NCBI GenBank assembly: GCA_030537895.1
Contig: JAUNVA010000002.1
Span: forward strand, 133,949-186,455
Reading direction: 5' to 3'
Origin: Bowdeniella nasicola
GTDB taxonomy: Bacteria > Actinomycetota > Actinomycetes > Actinomycetales > Actinomycetaceae
Length of the DNA: 52,507 nt
The first letter of the stretch is position 1, and every line of letters begins with the position of its first letter. A program made the position numbers and the translations under genes. The notes beneath the pieces were generated by a model that worked only from the letters and a program-made list of their open reading frames with translations, ran no database searches and was not told the origin of the DNA. Positions 1 to 8,932 of this stretch are shown piece after piece.

Positions 1-2
1 TC

Positions 3-2186
3 CTGTCCGGCTACGAGGGCAAGGAACCGGTCGCTCAGGGTGGGCCCGCCGCCGATCAGCCGGCTGGCTCCGCGATCCTCGACCAGTTCGGGCGCAACCT
101 CACCACGGCGGCCCGCGAGGGCAAGCTCGATCCGGTGATCGGGCGGAGCGCCGAGATCGAGCGCGTCATGCAGGTCCTCTCGCGTCGCACCAAGAACAAC
201 CCCGTCCTGATCGGTGAGCCCGGCGTCGGCAAGACCGCCGTCGTTGAGGGCCTCGCGCAGGACATCGTGACGGGTAACGTGCCCGAAACCCTGAAGGACA
301 AGCACCTCTACACACTCGACCTCGGCTCGCTGGTGGCGGGCTCGCGCTACCGCGGCGATTTCGAAGAGCGGTTGAAGAAGGTTCTGAAGGAGATCCGCAC
401 GCGCGGAGACATCGTCCTGTTCATCGATGAGATCCACACGCTCGTGGGTGCCGGTGCCGCCGAAGGCGCGATTGACGCCGCCTCGATCCTCAAGCCCATG
501 TTGGCGCGTGGCGAACTCCAGACGATTGGTGCGACCACCATCGACGAGTACCGCAAGCACATCGAGAAGGACGCCGCCCTGGAGCGACGCTTCCAGCCGA
601 TCCAGGTTCAGGAGCCGAGCGTGGCCCACACGATCGAGATCCTGAAGGGCCTGCGGGACCGTTACGAAGCACACCACCGCGTCTCCATCACGGACGACGC
701 CCTGACGGCGGCCGCGAACCTCGCGGACCGCTACGTCCAGGACCGCCACCTGCCGGATAAGGCGATTGACCTCATCGACGAGGCGGGTGCGCGCCTGCGC
801 ATCCGTCGGCTCACGGCGCCACCGGAGCTGCGCGAGATGGAGGCCCAAATCCTCGAGGTACGCCGCCAAAAGGAGAGTGCGATCGACGACCAGGACTTCG
901 AGCGCGCCGCCGCGCTGCGCGATGAAGAAGGCCGCATGATCGCCGAGCGCTCCGAGAAGGAAGACAAGTGGCGTTCCGGCGACCTCGACGAGATCGCCGA
1001 GGTCGACGAGGAACTCATCGCGGAGGTGCTGGCCCAGTCGACCGGCATCCCGGTGTTCAAGCTGACGGAGGCCGAATCCACGAAGCTGCTCACCATGGAA
1101 AAGGAGCTGCACAAGCGGATCATCGGTCAGGACGCCGCCGTGAAGGCACTCTCGCAGGCCATCCGGCGCACCCGCGCGGGCCTGAAAGACCCGAAGCGGC
1201 CCGGCGGCTCGTTTATCTTTGCCGGCCCGACCGGCGTCGGCAAGACCGAGCTTGCGAAGGCGCTTGCGGAGTTCCTTTTCGGCGACGAAGACGCCCTCAT
1301 CCAGCTGGATATGTCGGAGTTTGGGGAGAAGCACACGGCCTCTCGCCTGTTCGGCTCGCCCCCCGGCTACGTCGGCTACGACGAAGGCGGCCAGCTGACC
1401 GAGAAGGTTCGCCGTCGGCCCTTCTCCGTCGTCCTGTTTGACGAGGTCGAAAAGGCGCACCCGGACATCTTCAACTCGCTCCTGCAGATCTTGGAAGATG
1501 GGCGCCTCACTGACTCGCAGGGCCGGCTCGTGGACTTCAAGAACACCGTCATCATCATGACGACGAACCTCGGTACCCGCGACATTGCGAAGGGCGTCAT
1601 GACCGGGTTCCAGGCACACGGCGAACTCGCGACCGACTACGAACGCATGAAGTCGAAGGTGAACGAGGAGCTGAAGCAGCACTTCCGCCCCGAGTTCTTG
1701 AACCGCGTCGATGAAGTGGTCGTCTTCCCGCAGCTGTCCAAGGACGAGATCACCCGGATCGTCGACCTCATGATCGCTCGCCTCGACGAGCGCATGCGCG
1801 AGCAGGAGATGACGATCGAGCTGACTGACGCGGCCCGCGAGCTGCTCGCCGACCGGGGTTACGACCCGGTGCTCGGTGCCCGGCCGCTGCGCCGCGCAAT
1901 CCAGCGAGACATCGAGGACACCCTTTCTGAGAAGATCCTGTTCGGCGAACTGAAGGCCGGCCAGAAGGTTGTCGTGGATGCGCAGGGTGAGGGAGTCCTC
2001 GGCGAGTTCATCTTCCGTGGGGAGGACATCGACGAGCTTCCGCCGGTGCGGGCCCCGCACATTGGGGATCCCGACGTCGTCGCTCAGCGTTCGATGCTCG
2101 TGGAACACTCCTCGGGGCCCGATCGCAGCCCGACCGAGGGCCGCCCCTCCGAACATAAGCCGGGTGGCGGGCCCGCCCTGCAGTGA
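3..2186 (+). CDS. clpC: ATP-dependent Clp protease ATP-binding subunit ClpC (3' part, start lies outside the window)
   Basis: The frame is open to the left edge, so only the last ~727 residues are seen. ClpC is the Hsp100 unfoldase that feeds substrates to ClpP in the cytoplasm. Visible in order: the end of the N-domain linker, the LDQFGRNLT junction, D1 with Walker A GEPGVGKT and Walker B VLFIDEIH, a middle domain with a UVR-like stretch ([21 protein letters not shown], nt ~870-930), D2 with Walker A GPTGVGKT and the FLNRVDE sensor region, and the C-terminal D2-small domain ([15 protein letters not shown]). The short UVR-type middle domain separates ClpC from ClpB. The tail after DELPPV is an acidic, low-complexity extension that varies among actinobacterial ClpC. 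Identification is secure; only the missing 5' end is open. Confidence 0.97.
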   Translation: MSGYEGKEPVAQGGPAADQPAGSAILDQFGRNLTTAAREGKLDPVIGRSAEIERVMQVLSRRTKNNPVLIGEPGVGKTAVVEGLAQDIVTGNVPETLKDKHLYTLDLGSLVAGSRYRGDFEERLKKVLKEIRTRGDIVLFIDEIHTLVGAGAAEGAIDAASILKPMLARGELQTIGATTIDEYRKHIEKDAALERRFQPIQVQEPSVAHTIEILKGLRDRYEAHHRVSITDDALTAAANLADRYVQDRHLPDKAIDLIDEAGARLRIRRLTAPPELREMEAQILEVRRQKESAIDDQDFERAAALRDEEGRMIAERSEKEDKWRSGDLDEIAEVDEELIAEVLAQSTGIPVFKLTEAESTKLLTMEKELHKRIIGQDAAVKALSQAIRRTRAGLKDPKRPGGSFIFAGPTGVGKTELAKALAEFLFGDEDALIQLDMSEFGEKHTASRLFGSPPGYVGYDEGGQLTEKVRRRPFSVVLFDEVEKAHPDIFNSLLQILEDGRLTDSQGRLVDFKNTVIIMTTNLGTRDIAKGVMTGFQAHGELATDYERMKSKVNEELKQHFRPEFLNRVDEVVVFPQLSKDEITRIVDLMIARLDERMREQEMTIELTDAARELLADRGYDPVLGARPLRRAIQRDIEDTLSEKILFGELKAGQKVVVDAQGEGVLGEFIFRGEDIDELPPVRAPHIGDPDVVAQRSMLVEHSSGPDRSPTEGRPSEHKPGGGPALQ

Positions 2187-2278
2187 TGACGGAGAGGCGC
2201 GCATTTCCATTACGGATGCATGCCTCCGAGTCCGCACATACGGTAGAGAGGTCACGTTCCTACGGAAAGGAGACCGTT

Positions 2279-2449
2279 ATGGGTCTGGGAGACAAGATTA
2301 AGAACGCCGCTGAAGAAGCCAAGGGCAAGGTCAAGGAAGCTGTGGGCGACCTGACCGACGATAAGTCGATGGAGGCCGAGGGGAACAAGGACCAGGCCTC
2401 CGCGAACCTGAAGCAGACCGGCGAGGACATCAAGGACGCCTTTAAGTAA
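2279..2449 (+). CDS. CsbD family stress protein
   Basis: This 56-residue acidic and lysine-rich helical protein has the CsbD-family pattern: MGLGDKIKNAAEEAKGKVKE, then a D-K-S-M-E-A-E-G block and a K-D-A-F-K end. The ATG at 2279 is chosen over the in-frame upstream start because a strong ribosome site (GGAAAGGAG, 2264-2272) lies 6 nt before it. CsbD proteins are induced by general stress in Bacillus and other bacteria; their biochemical role is unknown. The gene stands alone behind clpC and ends just before a strong hairpin terminator, so it is probably its own short transcript. The upstream 90 bp contain a possible -10 box TACGGT near 2240, not verified. Confidence 0.88.
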   Translation: MGLGDKIKNAAEEAKGKVKEAVGDLTDDKSMEAEGNKDQASANLKQTGEDIKDAFK

Positions 2450-2466
2450 ACACTGCGAGGTCGTTC

Positions 2467-2496
2467 AGGCCCCGGACCAGTACTGGTCCGGGGCCT
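2467..2496 (+). terminator. Perfect 15-bp-arm hairpin terminator after the csbD-like gene
   Basis: A perfect inverted repeat with arms AGGCCCCGGACCAGT and its complement meets at 2481/2482 and is followed by a T-rich stretch (GTCTCGTCTTT). It lies 17 bp after the stop codon of the CsbD-like gene. Confidence 0.85.
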
Positions 2497-2792
2497 GTCT
2501 CGTCTTTGGGTGGCCCGGCTGGCACTGTCCGTGTCCTCAACACAAGGTGGCGATGCAGGACTCACGCCTCCCGCACCCTGGGTGAGTCACGATGGTGAAC
2601 CGGCGTGGCGGTACTCGCAATCCCAGTCACTGGGGAGGAATTCTACGGGCATGTCGCGCCCGAGTGACACGTCAAGAGAATGTGAATTTCACGTGGAACA
2701 CACCACTCCTCAAGGCCCTGGTGTTCGTTAGGATTTAAGCAATGCGCGCGATGACGTGTGCTCATATATCCAACGCTGGAGGCGCAACCACC
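2497..2792 (+). promoter_or_regulatory. Upstream region of ppdK with a putative -10 box and a small dyad
   Basis: No gene is seen here. An 11-bp odd dyad GTGAATTTCAC sits at 2682-2692, and a TAGGAT box at 2729-2734 fits a -10 element. Transcription would begin close to the ATG at 2742, which is in frame with ppdK. A GGAGG at 2778-2782 serves the preferred start at 2793. The dyad resembles half of a CRP/GlxR-type site but has too short a spacer for that consensus. Confidence 0.35.
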
Positions 2793-5501
2793 ATGCCGAA
2801 ATACGTGTACATGTTCAGCGAGGGTGATAAAGACCAGAAGGATCTGCTCGGCGGCAAGGGGGCCAACCTGGCCGAAATGACCAACCTGGGATTGCCGGTT
2901 CCCCCCGGTTTCACCATCACCACTGACGCCTGCCGGACCTACATGGCCGACAACTGTCTGCCCGAGGAGCTGGACGTACAAGTCACCACCGCCCTGCGCG
3001 AGGTTGAAGCGGCGATCGGTCGCTCCTTCGGAGACCCTCAGGAACCGCTGCTCGTCTCGGTGCGCTCCGGCGCGAAATTTTCGATGCCCGGCATGATGGA
3101 GACTGTCCTCAACATTGGACTCACCGATGAGTCCGTCGAAGGTCTTGCCACGTTCTCCGGTGACGAGCGCTTCGCGTGGGACTCCTACCGCCGGTTGATT
3201 CAGATGTTCGGCAAGACGGTGCTCGACATCGACGGCGATCTGTTCGCCGACGCCCTGGAGGACTTGAAGTCCGAGCGGGGCGTCAGTACTGACCCGGAGC
3301 TCACCGCCACAGACCTGAAGGAACTTGTCGCAACCTTCAAGAAAATCACGAAGGACGAGGCCGGGATCGACTTCCCGCAAAACCCGCGCGAACAGCTTGA
3401 TCGCGCCATCGAGGCGGTGTTCAACTCCTGGAACACCGAGCGCGCCGTCCTCTACCGCCGCCGCGAGCGCATCCCGCACACGCTCGGCACCGCCGTGAAC
3501 GTGTGCACCATGGTGTTCGGCAACCTCGGAGAGGGCTCCGGCACGGGCGTGTGTTTCACCCGCGACCCCTCCACCGGTCACTCGGGGGTGTATGGCGACT
3601 ACCTGGAAAACGCCCAGGGCGAGGACGTCGTCGCCGGCATCCGCAACACTCTCTCCCTCGCGGAGATGGAGAAGCTGGATAAGAAGTCTTATGACGAGCT
3701 GCGTGCCGCCATGCGCCGCCTCGAGACCCACTACCGAGACCTGTGTGACATCGAGTTCACCGTGGAGCGCGGCAAACTCTGGCTCTTGCAGACCCGCGTC
3801 GGAAAGCGCACGGCCGGGGCGGCTTTCCGGGTCGCCACGCAGCTCGTGGACGAGAAGCTCATCACCGAGGACGAATCTATTCAGCGGGTGACGGGCGCTC
3901 AGCTGAGCCAGCTCATGTTCCCGCAGTTCGATGAGAATGCCGAAACGGAACTGCTGGCGCGCGGCATGGCCGCTTCCCCTGGCGCCGCCGTCGGTGAGAT
4001 CGCCTTCGACTCGGATCAGGCCCAGGAGGCCCGTGCTGCCGGCCGCGATGCCATTTTGGTGCGCCGCGAAACCAACCCGGATGACCTGCCCGGCATGATC
4101 GCCTCCGTCGGCGTCCTCACCACGCGCGGTGGAAAGACCTCCCACGCCGCCGTCGTCGCGCGCGGCATGGGCACCACCTGCATCGTCGGTGCGGAGTCGG
4201 TACAGATCGACGCCGCCAAGGGCGAGATGCGGGTGGGAGATACCGTGCTACGCCGCGGTGACATCATCGCGATCGATGGCACAACCGGTGAGATCTTCCG
4301 CGGCGATGTGCCGGTCGTGCCCTCCCCGGTGATGACCTACATCGCGGACGGGCTCGACGCCGCCCTGACGATGGCGAACGACGAGGAAACCCGCGAGCTC
4401 GTACACGCCGTCGACCGGATCCTCACCCATGCCGACGAGGTCCGCCGCCTGCGCGTGCGGGCCAATGCCGACACCCCCGAAGACAGCGCCGCCGCCCGTA
4501 AGCGGGGCGCCGAGGGTATCGGCTTGTGCCGCACCGAGCACATGTTCCTTGGCGACCGCCGCGAGCTCGTCGAGCGCGTGATCCTCGCGGACAGTGAAGA
4601 GGAGCAAAACGACGCGCTCGAGGCGCTCATTCCACTGCAGCGCGGCGACTTCATCGAGATCTTCGAGGCAATGGATGGGCTGCCGACCACGGTGCGTCTC
4701 ATTGACCCGCCGCTGCACGAGTTCCTCCCCGACCTCACCGACCTCACCGTCAAGGTGGCGCTCGGCAAGGAACGTGGCGAGGACATGGAACGCGAGGAAA
4801 CCCTTCTGCACGCTGTGCAGCGGATGCATGAGGCCAACCCGATGCTCGGTCTGCGCGGGGTTCGCCTCGGCATCAAGATTCCGGGCCTGTTCGGCCTGCA
4901 GATCCGCGCCATCGCGGAGGCCTACGTGGAGCGGAAGAAGGCCGGTGGGGATCCGCGTCCGGAGATCATGGTCCCGCTCGTCGGGTCGGTGCGCGAGCTT
5001 CAGATCGTGCGCGACCGCGCCCAGAAGATCCTCGCAGAGGTTGAACACGAGTCGGGCGTTCAGATCGATCTCCTGATTGGTGCGATGATCGAGTTGCCGC
5101 GCGCGGCCGTGACGATCGATTCGATCACGGCAGAGTCGGACTTCTTCTCCTTCGGCACGAACGACCTCACGCAGACCGTGTGGGGCTTCTCGCGCGATGA
5201 CGTCGAGTCGGAGTTCTTCGATGTCTACCTGGATGAGTCCATCTTCGGGGTCTCCCCGTTCGAATCATTGGACGAGCGGGGCGTTGGCACCCTCGTACAG
5301 ATGGGGGTGGACGGCTCTCGCAAGGCGAAGCCGGACATCAAGCTCGGCGTGTGTGGCGAGCACGGCGGTGATCCGGACTCGATCCACTTCTTCCACAAAG
5401 CCGGACTCGACTATGTGTCCTGTTCCCCGTTCCGCGTGCCCGTCGCTCGCCTGGAGGCGGGCCGCGCGGCGGTCTCCAGCCCCGAGGACGCCACTGCCTA
5501 G
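2793..5501 (+). CDS. ppdK: Pyruvate, phosphate dikinase
   Basis: The enzyme interconverts pyruvate, ATP and phosphate with phosphoenolpyruvate, AMP and pyrophosphate, in glycolysis or gluconeogenesis. At 902 residues it has the full family length. The N-terminal ATP-grasp part begins MPKYVYMFSEGDKDQKDLLGGKGANLAEM. The swivelling phosphohistidine domain has GGKTSHAAVVARGMG with the catalytic histidine at H451. The PEP-utilising TIM barrel ends with GVCGEHGGDP and the catalytic cysteine C854. The start at 2793 matches the usual N-terminus and has GGAGG 10 nt upstream. An in-frame ATG at 2742 lies 7 nt behind a TAGGAT box and could give a leaderless form 17 residues longer. A large stem-loop follows the stop. 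Confidence 0.97.
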   Translation: MPKYVYMFSEGDKDQKDLLGGKGANLAEMTNLGLPVPPGFTITTDACRTYMADNCLPEELDVQVTTALREVEAAIGRSFGDPQEPLLVSVRSGAKFSMPGMMETVLNIGLTDESVEGLATFSGDERFAWDSYRRLIQMFGKTVLDIDGDLFADALEDLKSERGVSTDPELTATDLKELVATFKKITKDEAGIDFPQNPREQLDRAIEAVFNSWNTERAVLYRRRERIPHTLGTAVNVCTMVFGNLGEGSGTGVCFTRDPSTGHSGVYGDYLENAQGEDVVAGIRNTLSLAEMEKLDKKSYDELRAAMRRLETHYRDLCDIEFTVERGKLWLLQTRVGKRTAGAAFRVATQLVDEKLITEDESIQRVTGAQLSQLMFPQFDENAETELLARGMAASPGAAVGEIAFDSDQAQEARAAGRDAILVRRETNPDDLPGMIASVGVLTTRGGKTSHAAVVARGMGTTCIVGAESVQIDAAKGEMRVGDTVLRRGDIIAIDGTTGEIFRGDVPVVPSPVMTYIADGLDAALTMANDEETRELVHAVDRILTHADEVRRLRVRANADTPEDSAAARKRGAEGIGLCRTEHMFLGDRRELVERVILADSEEEQNDALEALIPLQRGDFIEIFEAMDGLPTTVRLIDPPLHEFLPDLTDLTVKVALGKERGEDMEREETLLHAVQRMHEANPMLGLRGVRLGIKIPGLFGLQIRAIAEAYVERKKAGGDPRPEIMVPLVGSVRELQIVRDRAQKILAEVEHESGVQIDLLIGAMIELPRAAVTIDSITAESDFFSFGTNDLTQTVWGFSRDDVESEFFDVYLDESIFGVSPFESLDERGVGTLVQMGVDGSRKAKPDIKLGVCGEHGGDPDSIHFFHKAGLDYVSCSPFRVPVARLEAGRAAVSSPEDATA

Positions 5502-5523
5502 CCGTGCTCGACGCACGGAGAAA

Positions 5524-5561
5524 CGAACCGGCCCGCCCCCCCCGGGGGGCGGGCCGGTTCG
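5524..5561. terminator. Long GC-rich stem-loop between convergent ppdK and the 42-aa membrane gene
   Basis: The arms begin CGAACCGGCCCG and pair through a C-run/G-run centre. No T-tract follows on the plus strand, but the stem is very stable. It lies between two convergent genes and may end both transcripts. Confidence 0.6.
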
Positions 5562-5598
5562 CGTGGGTCCGCTACTGGGGGCGGGATCCGCGATTAAT

Positions 5599-5727
5599 TT
5601 ACGACCTGACCGCGGAAACCACCAGCACGACCAGGCCGAGCCAGAGCAGGAACTTCACGGCCGGAACCGCGATCCCCAAAACCAGTAGCACAATGCCCAC
5701 GATGATGAGCAGCATCCACAAACTCAC
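5599..5727 (-). CDS. Small membrane protein, 42 residues
   Basis: This GTG-started minus-strand ORF has an excellent ribosome site, AAGGAGG, 6 nt before the start. It encodes two short hydrophobic helices (MSLWMLLIIVGIVLLVLG, then a VKFLLWLGLVVLVVSAV segment) and ends with R-S. That is the pattern of the small two-helix membrane proteins common in actinobacteria, whose function is unknown. It stands alone, convergent to ppdK and divergent from the FAD/Fe-S oxidoreductase. The strong ribosome site and uninterrupted hydrophobic composition are the evidence that it is real; no conserved catalytic residue is present. Confidence 0.7.
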   Translation of the reverse strand: MSLWMLLIIVGIVLLVLGIAVPAVKFLLWLGLVVLVVSAVRS

Positions 5728-5923
5728 TGTGTCCTCCTTCAAACAGCTCACTGCCGTCTTCGGACCGTGATCCGTGGTGTAAGCGGTCCGGCAGCACCGT
5801 CCTATTCTTCCACCAGCTTGCCAACGGCGCCTGTTGACCCCAGGGGCCCAGCGGCCGGGCCGGCGCTATTTGGCAGGCGAGATAGGGACCCGAACGACGT
5901 GCGTAAGTGCCACACTGGCCCGT

Positions 5924-8866
5924 ATGAACCCCGGGACTGAGGCGAGCGAGCTGGCCGCACAGCTCGCGAGAACTCTGCGCGGCGAGGTCGACCTCGCGCG
6001 CCGCCGGCGCGCCGAATACACGTCGGACGCCTCCAACTATCGAGTCCTGCCCGAGGCCGTGATCTACCCCGCCGACGCCGCCGACCTGCAGACGATCGTG
6101 CAGGCGTGTGCCGAGACCGGAGTCCCGATTGCGGCCCGCGGTGCGGGAACCTCGATTGCGGGAAATGCGATTTCCCCCGGCCTCGTCATCGATACCTCCC
6201 GCCACCTCACGCGAATCCACGATGTCGATCCGGCGGCGCGCGTTGCCGATGTCGACGCCGGCGTCGTCATGGGGGACCTGCAGGCTGCGGCCGCCCCGAG
6301 TGGCCTCCGATTCGGGCCCGATCCCTCCACGTGGACACGCGCGACGTTCGGCGGAATGATCGGCAATAACGCCTGCGGGCCGCACGCCGTCGCCTTCGGT
6401 AAGACCGCTGAAAACGTGCTCGAGCTCGACTGTATCGATGGCACGGGCCGGCAGTTCACGGCCCGTGCGGGTCGCGGCGCCCTCGAGGTCACCCCGGGAC
6501 TGGAAGATATCGTCACGCGCCACCTCGCGGAGATCCGCACCGAGCTGGGGCGCTTCGACCGGCAGGTTTCGGGCTACAGCCTGGAGCATCTTCTGCCCGA
6601 ACGCGGCCCCGACCTCGCGAAGGCCCTCGTCGGTACGGAGGGCACCCTCGTGGTCGTGACGCGCGCACGTGTACGCCTCGTGCAGGCTCCCCGCGAACCG
6701 ATGCTCGTCGTCGCCGCCTACCGCGACATGATCGCGGCTGCCGACGCTGTCCCGGCGCTCCTACGTCCGGGGGTCCTCGCGATTGAGGGATTCGACGCGC
6801 GCCTCGTTGACTACGTGATCGCCGCCCGCGGGCCCCACGCGGTGCCGGCGATGCCGCGCGGCGGAGGCTGGCTCCTCATCGAGGTCGCAGGGCAGGACGC
6901 GCGGGAGACTGAGCACCTCGCGCGGGAGATCGCCGCCGGCGCGGGGGCGCTCGAGACCGCGATCTACCCGGCGGGCCCTCAGGCCGCGGCCCTGTGGCGG
7001 ATCCGGGCCGACGGCGCGGGCCTCGGTGGACGCACCCCGGATGACCACCCGGCCTGGCCAGGCCTCGAGGACGCTGCCGTCCCGCCCGAACGGCTTGGCG
7101 CCTACCTGCGTGACTTCACGGCGATGCTCGACACCTTTGGGCTCGACGGCCTCATCTACGGGCATTTTGGCGACGGCTGCGTACACGTGCGGATTGACTT
7201 TCCCCTCGATGAGAGCCATGGCGGGCGCATCATGGATGAGTTCATGCACGCGATGGCAGAGGTCATCACCCGCCATGGCGGGTCGATCTCCGGTGAACAC
7301 GGCGATGGGCGTGCCCGTTCCGAGGTCCTCACCGCCATGTACTCGCCGCAGCTCCGCGCCGCCTTCGGTGAAGTGAAACGCCTCTTCGACCCGCACGCCA
7401 TCTTGAACCCGGGCATCATCACCGACCCGGCCCCGCTCGCTGCCGACCTCCGCCTCCCGCAAGGACGGGACCTCACCTCGCAGAGCTTTACGCTCGGTAG
7501 TGATGGCACCGACCTGGGGCGGGCCGTGCACCGCTGCACCGGGGTCGGCAAGTGCCGGGCCACGAGTCCCGGGCATGTCATGTGCCCCTCTTACCGCGCC
7601 ACTCGCGACGAGAAGGACACCACCCGCGCACGGGCCCGCATCCTGCAGGAGGTCGCGAACGGTTCTTTCCTGCACGGCCTTGCCGACTCCGCGGTGCGCG
7701 AATCCCTCGACCTGTGCCTCGCATGTAAGGCGTGTTCGGCGGACTGCCCCACCGGGATCGACATGGCCCGCTACAAGTCCGAGGTGCTCTCCCAGATCTA
7801 CGCGGGCCGGGTGCGACCCCGCAGCCACTACACGCTCGGCTGGTTGCCGCGCTGGATCCGGCTCGCGCTCGCGGCTCCCGGCGGCCCCCGCCTCGCCTCG
7901 CACCTGGCGGCGGCCGTGCAGGCGATGCCGGCCCTCGAACGCCTCGTGCTGCGCGCGGCGGGACTCTCCGAGCACCGCCACCTGGTCTCTTTCGCCTCGC
8001 GCTCACTCGCCAGGTGGTACCGGACGCGCGCTTCGAGCCGAGCGGACTCCACATCTGCGGTCGAAAGGGGAGCGGGTGAGCGAGCGCGCTACGTCGTTCT
8101 CTGGGCTGACACCTTCTCCCATCTGCTGGATACGGCCGGGGCCCGCGACCTCATCAACGTGCTCGAAGACGCGGGCTACACGCCGCTGCTGGCACCCGAG
8201 AGCGCATGCTGCGGGCTCACCTATATCACGACCGGGCAGCTGGATCTCGCCCGCGCCGCCCACGAGAGCTTGCTCGCGACACTCGGGCCACTCGCTGTGA
8301 ACGGCGTACCGATCGTCGGCGTGGAGCCCTCCTGCCTCGCCGTGCTGCGCGATGACCTCCCGGCATTGAATCCGGAGGATCCACGGGCACGCGCCGTCGC
8401 TGCCCAGTCCTTCACCTTGGCCGAACTGCTGACACACCCACGCCACGGCGCGCCCGACTGGCGCCCGCCAAACCTCACCGGCGTCGACGTGGTCGCCCAA
8501 CCGCACTGCCACCATTACGCGGTGATGGGCTGGCAGACCGACCGGGCACTGCTCGAACGGGCCGGGGCGCGCGTGCACGAGGTGCACGGCTGCTGCGGAA
8601 TGGCCGGAAACTTCGGGATGGAAGCCGAGCATTTCGATGTGTCGATGGCGGTCGCGACGACGGCCCTGAACCCCACCCTGGACGCCCACCCGGATGCGCT
8701 CGTCCTCGCCGACGGCTTCTCCTGCCGCACCCAGATCGAGCAGGTCCGCGAGCGGCGGGCAGTGCACCTGGCGACCCTCCTTGCGGGGGCGCGCGCCGCC
8801 GAAGACCACGACGCGGGTGCCGCCGCGGGCCCCCGGGCAGGCTCGGGGCTTAAGACCCGCGGGTGA
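5924..8866 (+). CDS. FAD-linked oxidase fused to a Fe-S/CCG-domain C-terminus (D-lactate/2-hydroxyacid dehydrogenase-like)
   Basis: Of the 980 residues, the first ~520 form a PCMH-type FAD-binding oxidase: RGAGTSIAGNAI, then GGMIGNNACGPHA, then a C-terminal cap with GEHGDGRARSE. The remainder is a GlpC-like module with one cysteine set HRCTGVGKCRAT...MCPSYRAT, a classical [4Fe-4S] motif CLACKACSADCPTGID, and two CCG motifs (ESACCGLTY and HGCCGMAGNFG). Such fused proteins oxidise D-2-hydroxyacids, often D-lactate, and pass electrons to quinones at the membrane; the substrate here is not determinable. The ATG at 5924 begins the conserved region; upstream in-frame starts lack support. No ribosome site is obvious. 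Both neighbours have their own promoters, so it is probably monocistronic. Confidence 0.9.
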   Translation: MNPGTEASELAAQLARTLRGEVDLARRRRAEYTSDASNYRVLPEAVIYPADAADLQTIVQACAETGVPIAARGAGTSIAGNAISPGLVIDTSRHLTRIHDVDPAARVADVDAGVVMGDLQAAAAPSGLRFGPDPSTWTRATFGGMIGNNACGPHAVAFGKTAENVLELDCIDGTGRQFTARAGRGALEVTPGLEDIVTRHLAEIRTELGRFDRQVSGYSLEHLLPERGPDLAKALVGTEGTLVVVTRARVRLVQAPREPMLVVAAYRDMIAAADAVPALLRPGVLAIEGFDARLVDYVIAARGPHAVPAMPRGGGWLLIEVAGQDARETEHLAREIAAGAGALETAIYPAGPQAAALWRIRADGAGLGGRTPDDHPAWPGLEDAAVPPERLGAYLRDFTAMLDTFGLDGLIYGHFGDGCVHVRIDFPLDESHGGRIMDEFMHAMAEVITRHGGSISGEHGDGRARSEVLTAMYSPQLRAAFGEVKRLFDPHAILNPGIITDPAPLAADLRLPQGRDLTSQSFTLGSDGTDLGRAVHRCTGVGKCRATSPGHVMCPSYRATRDEKDTTRARARILQEVANGSFLHGLADSAVRESLDLCLACKACSADCPTGIDMARYKSEVLSQIYAGRVRPRSHYTLGWLPRWIRLALAAPGGPRLASHLAAAVQAMPALERLVLRAAGLSEHRHLVSFASRSLARWYRTRASSRADSTSAVERGAGERARYVVLWADTFSHLLDTAGARDLINVLEDAGYTPLLAPESACCGLTYITTGQLDLARAAHESLLATLGPLAVNGVPIVGVEPSCLAVLRDDLPALNPEDPRARAVAAQSFTLAELLTHPRHGAPDWRPPNLTGVDVVAQPHCHHYAVMGWQTDRALLERAGARVHEVHGCCGMAGNFGMEAEHFDVSMAVATTALNPTLDAHPDALVLADGFSCRTQIEQVRERRAVHLATLLAGARAAEDHDAGAAAGPRAGSGLKTRG

Positions 8867-8932
8867 TGGAACCGACCCCGGCGGCGTGCGACAATACCAC
8901 CAGTAGACCGTCCCAAGCGCAGGGTAGTGATC

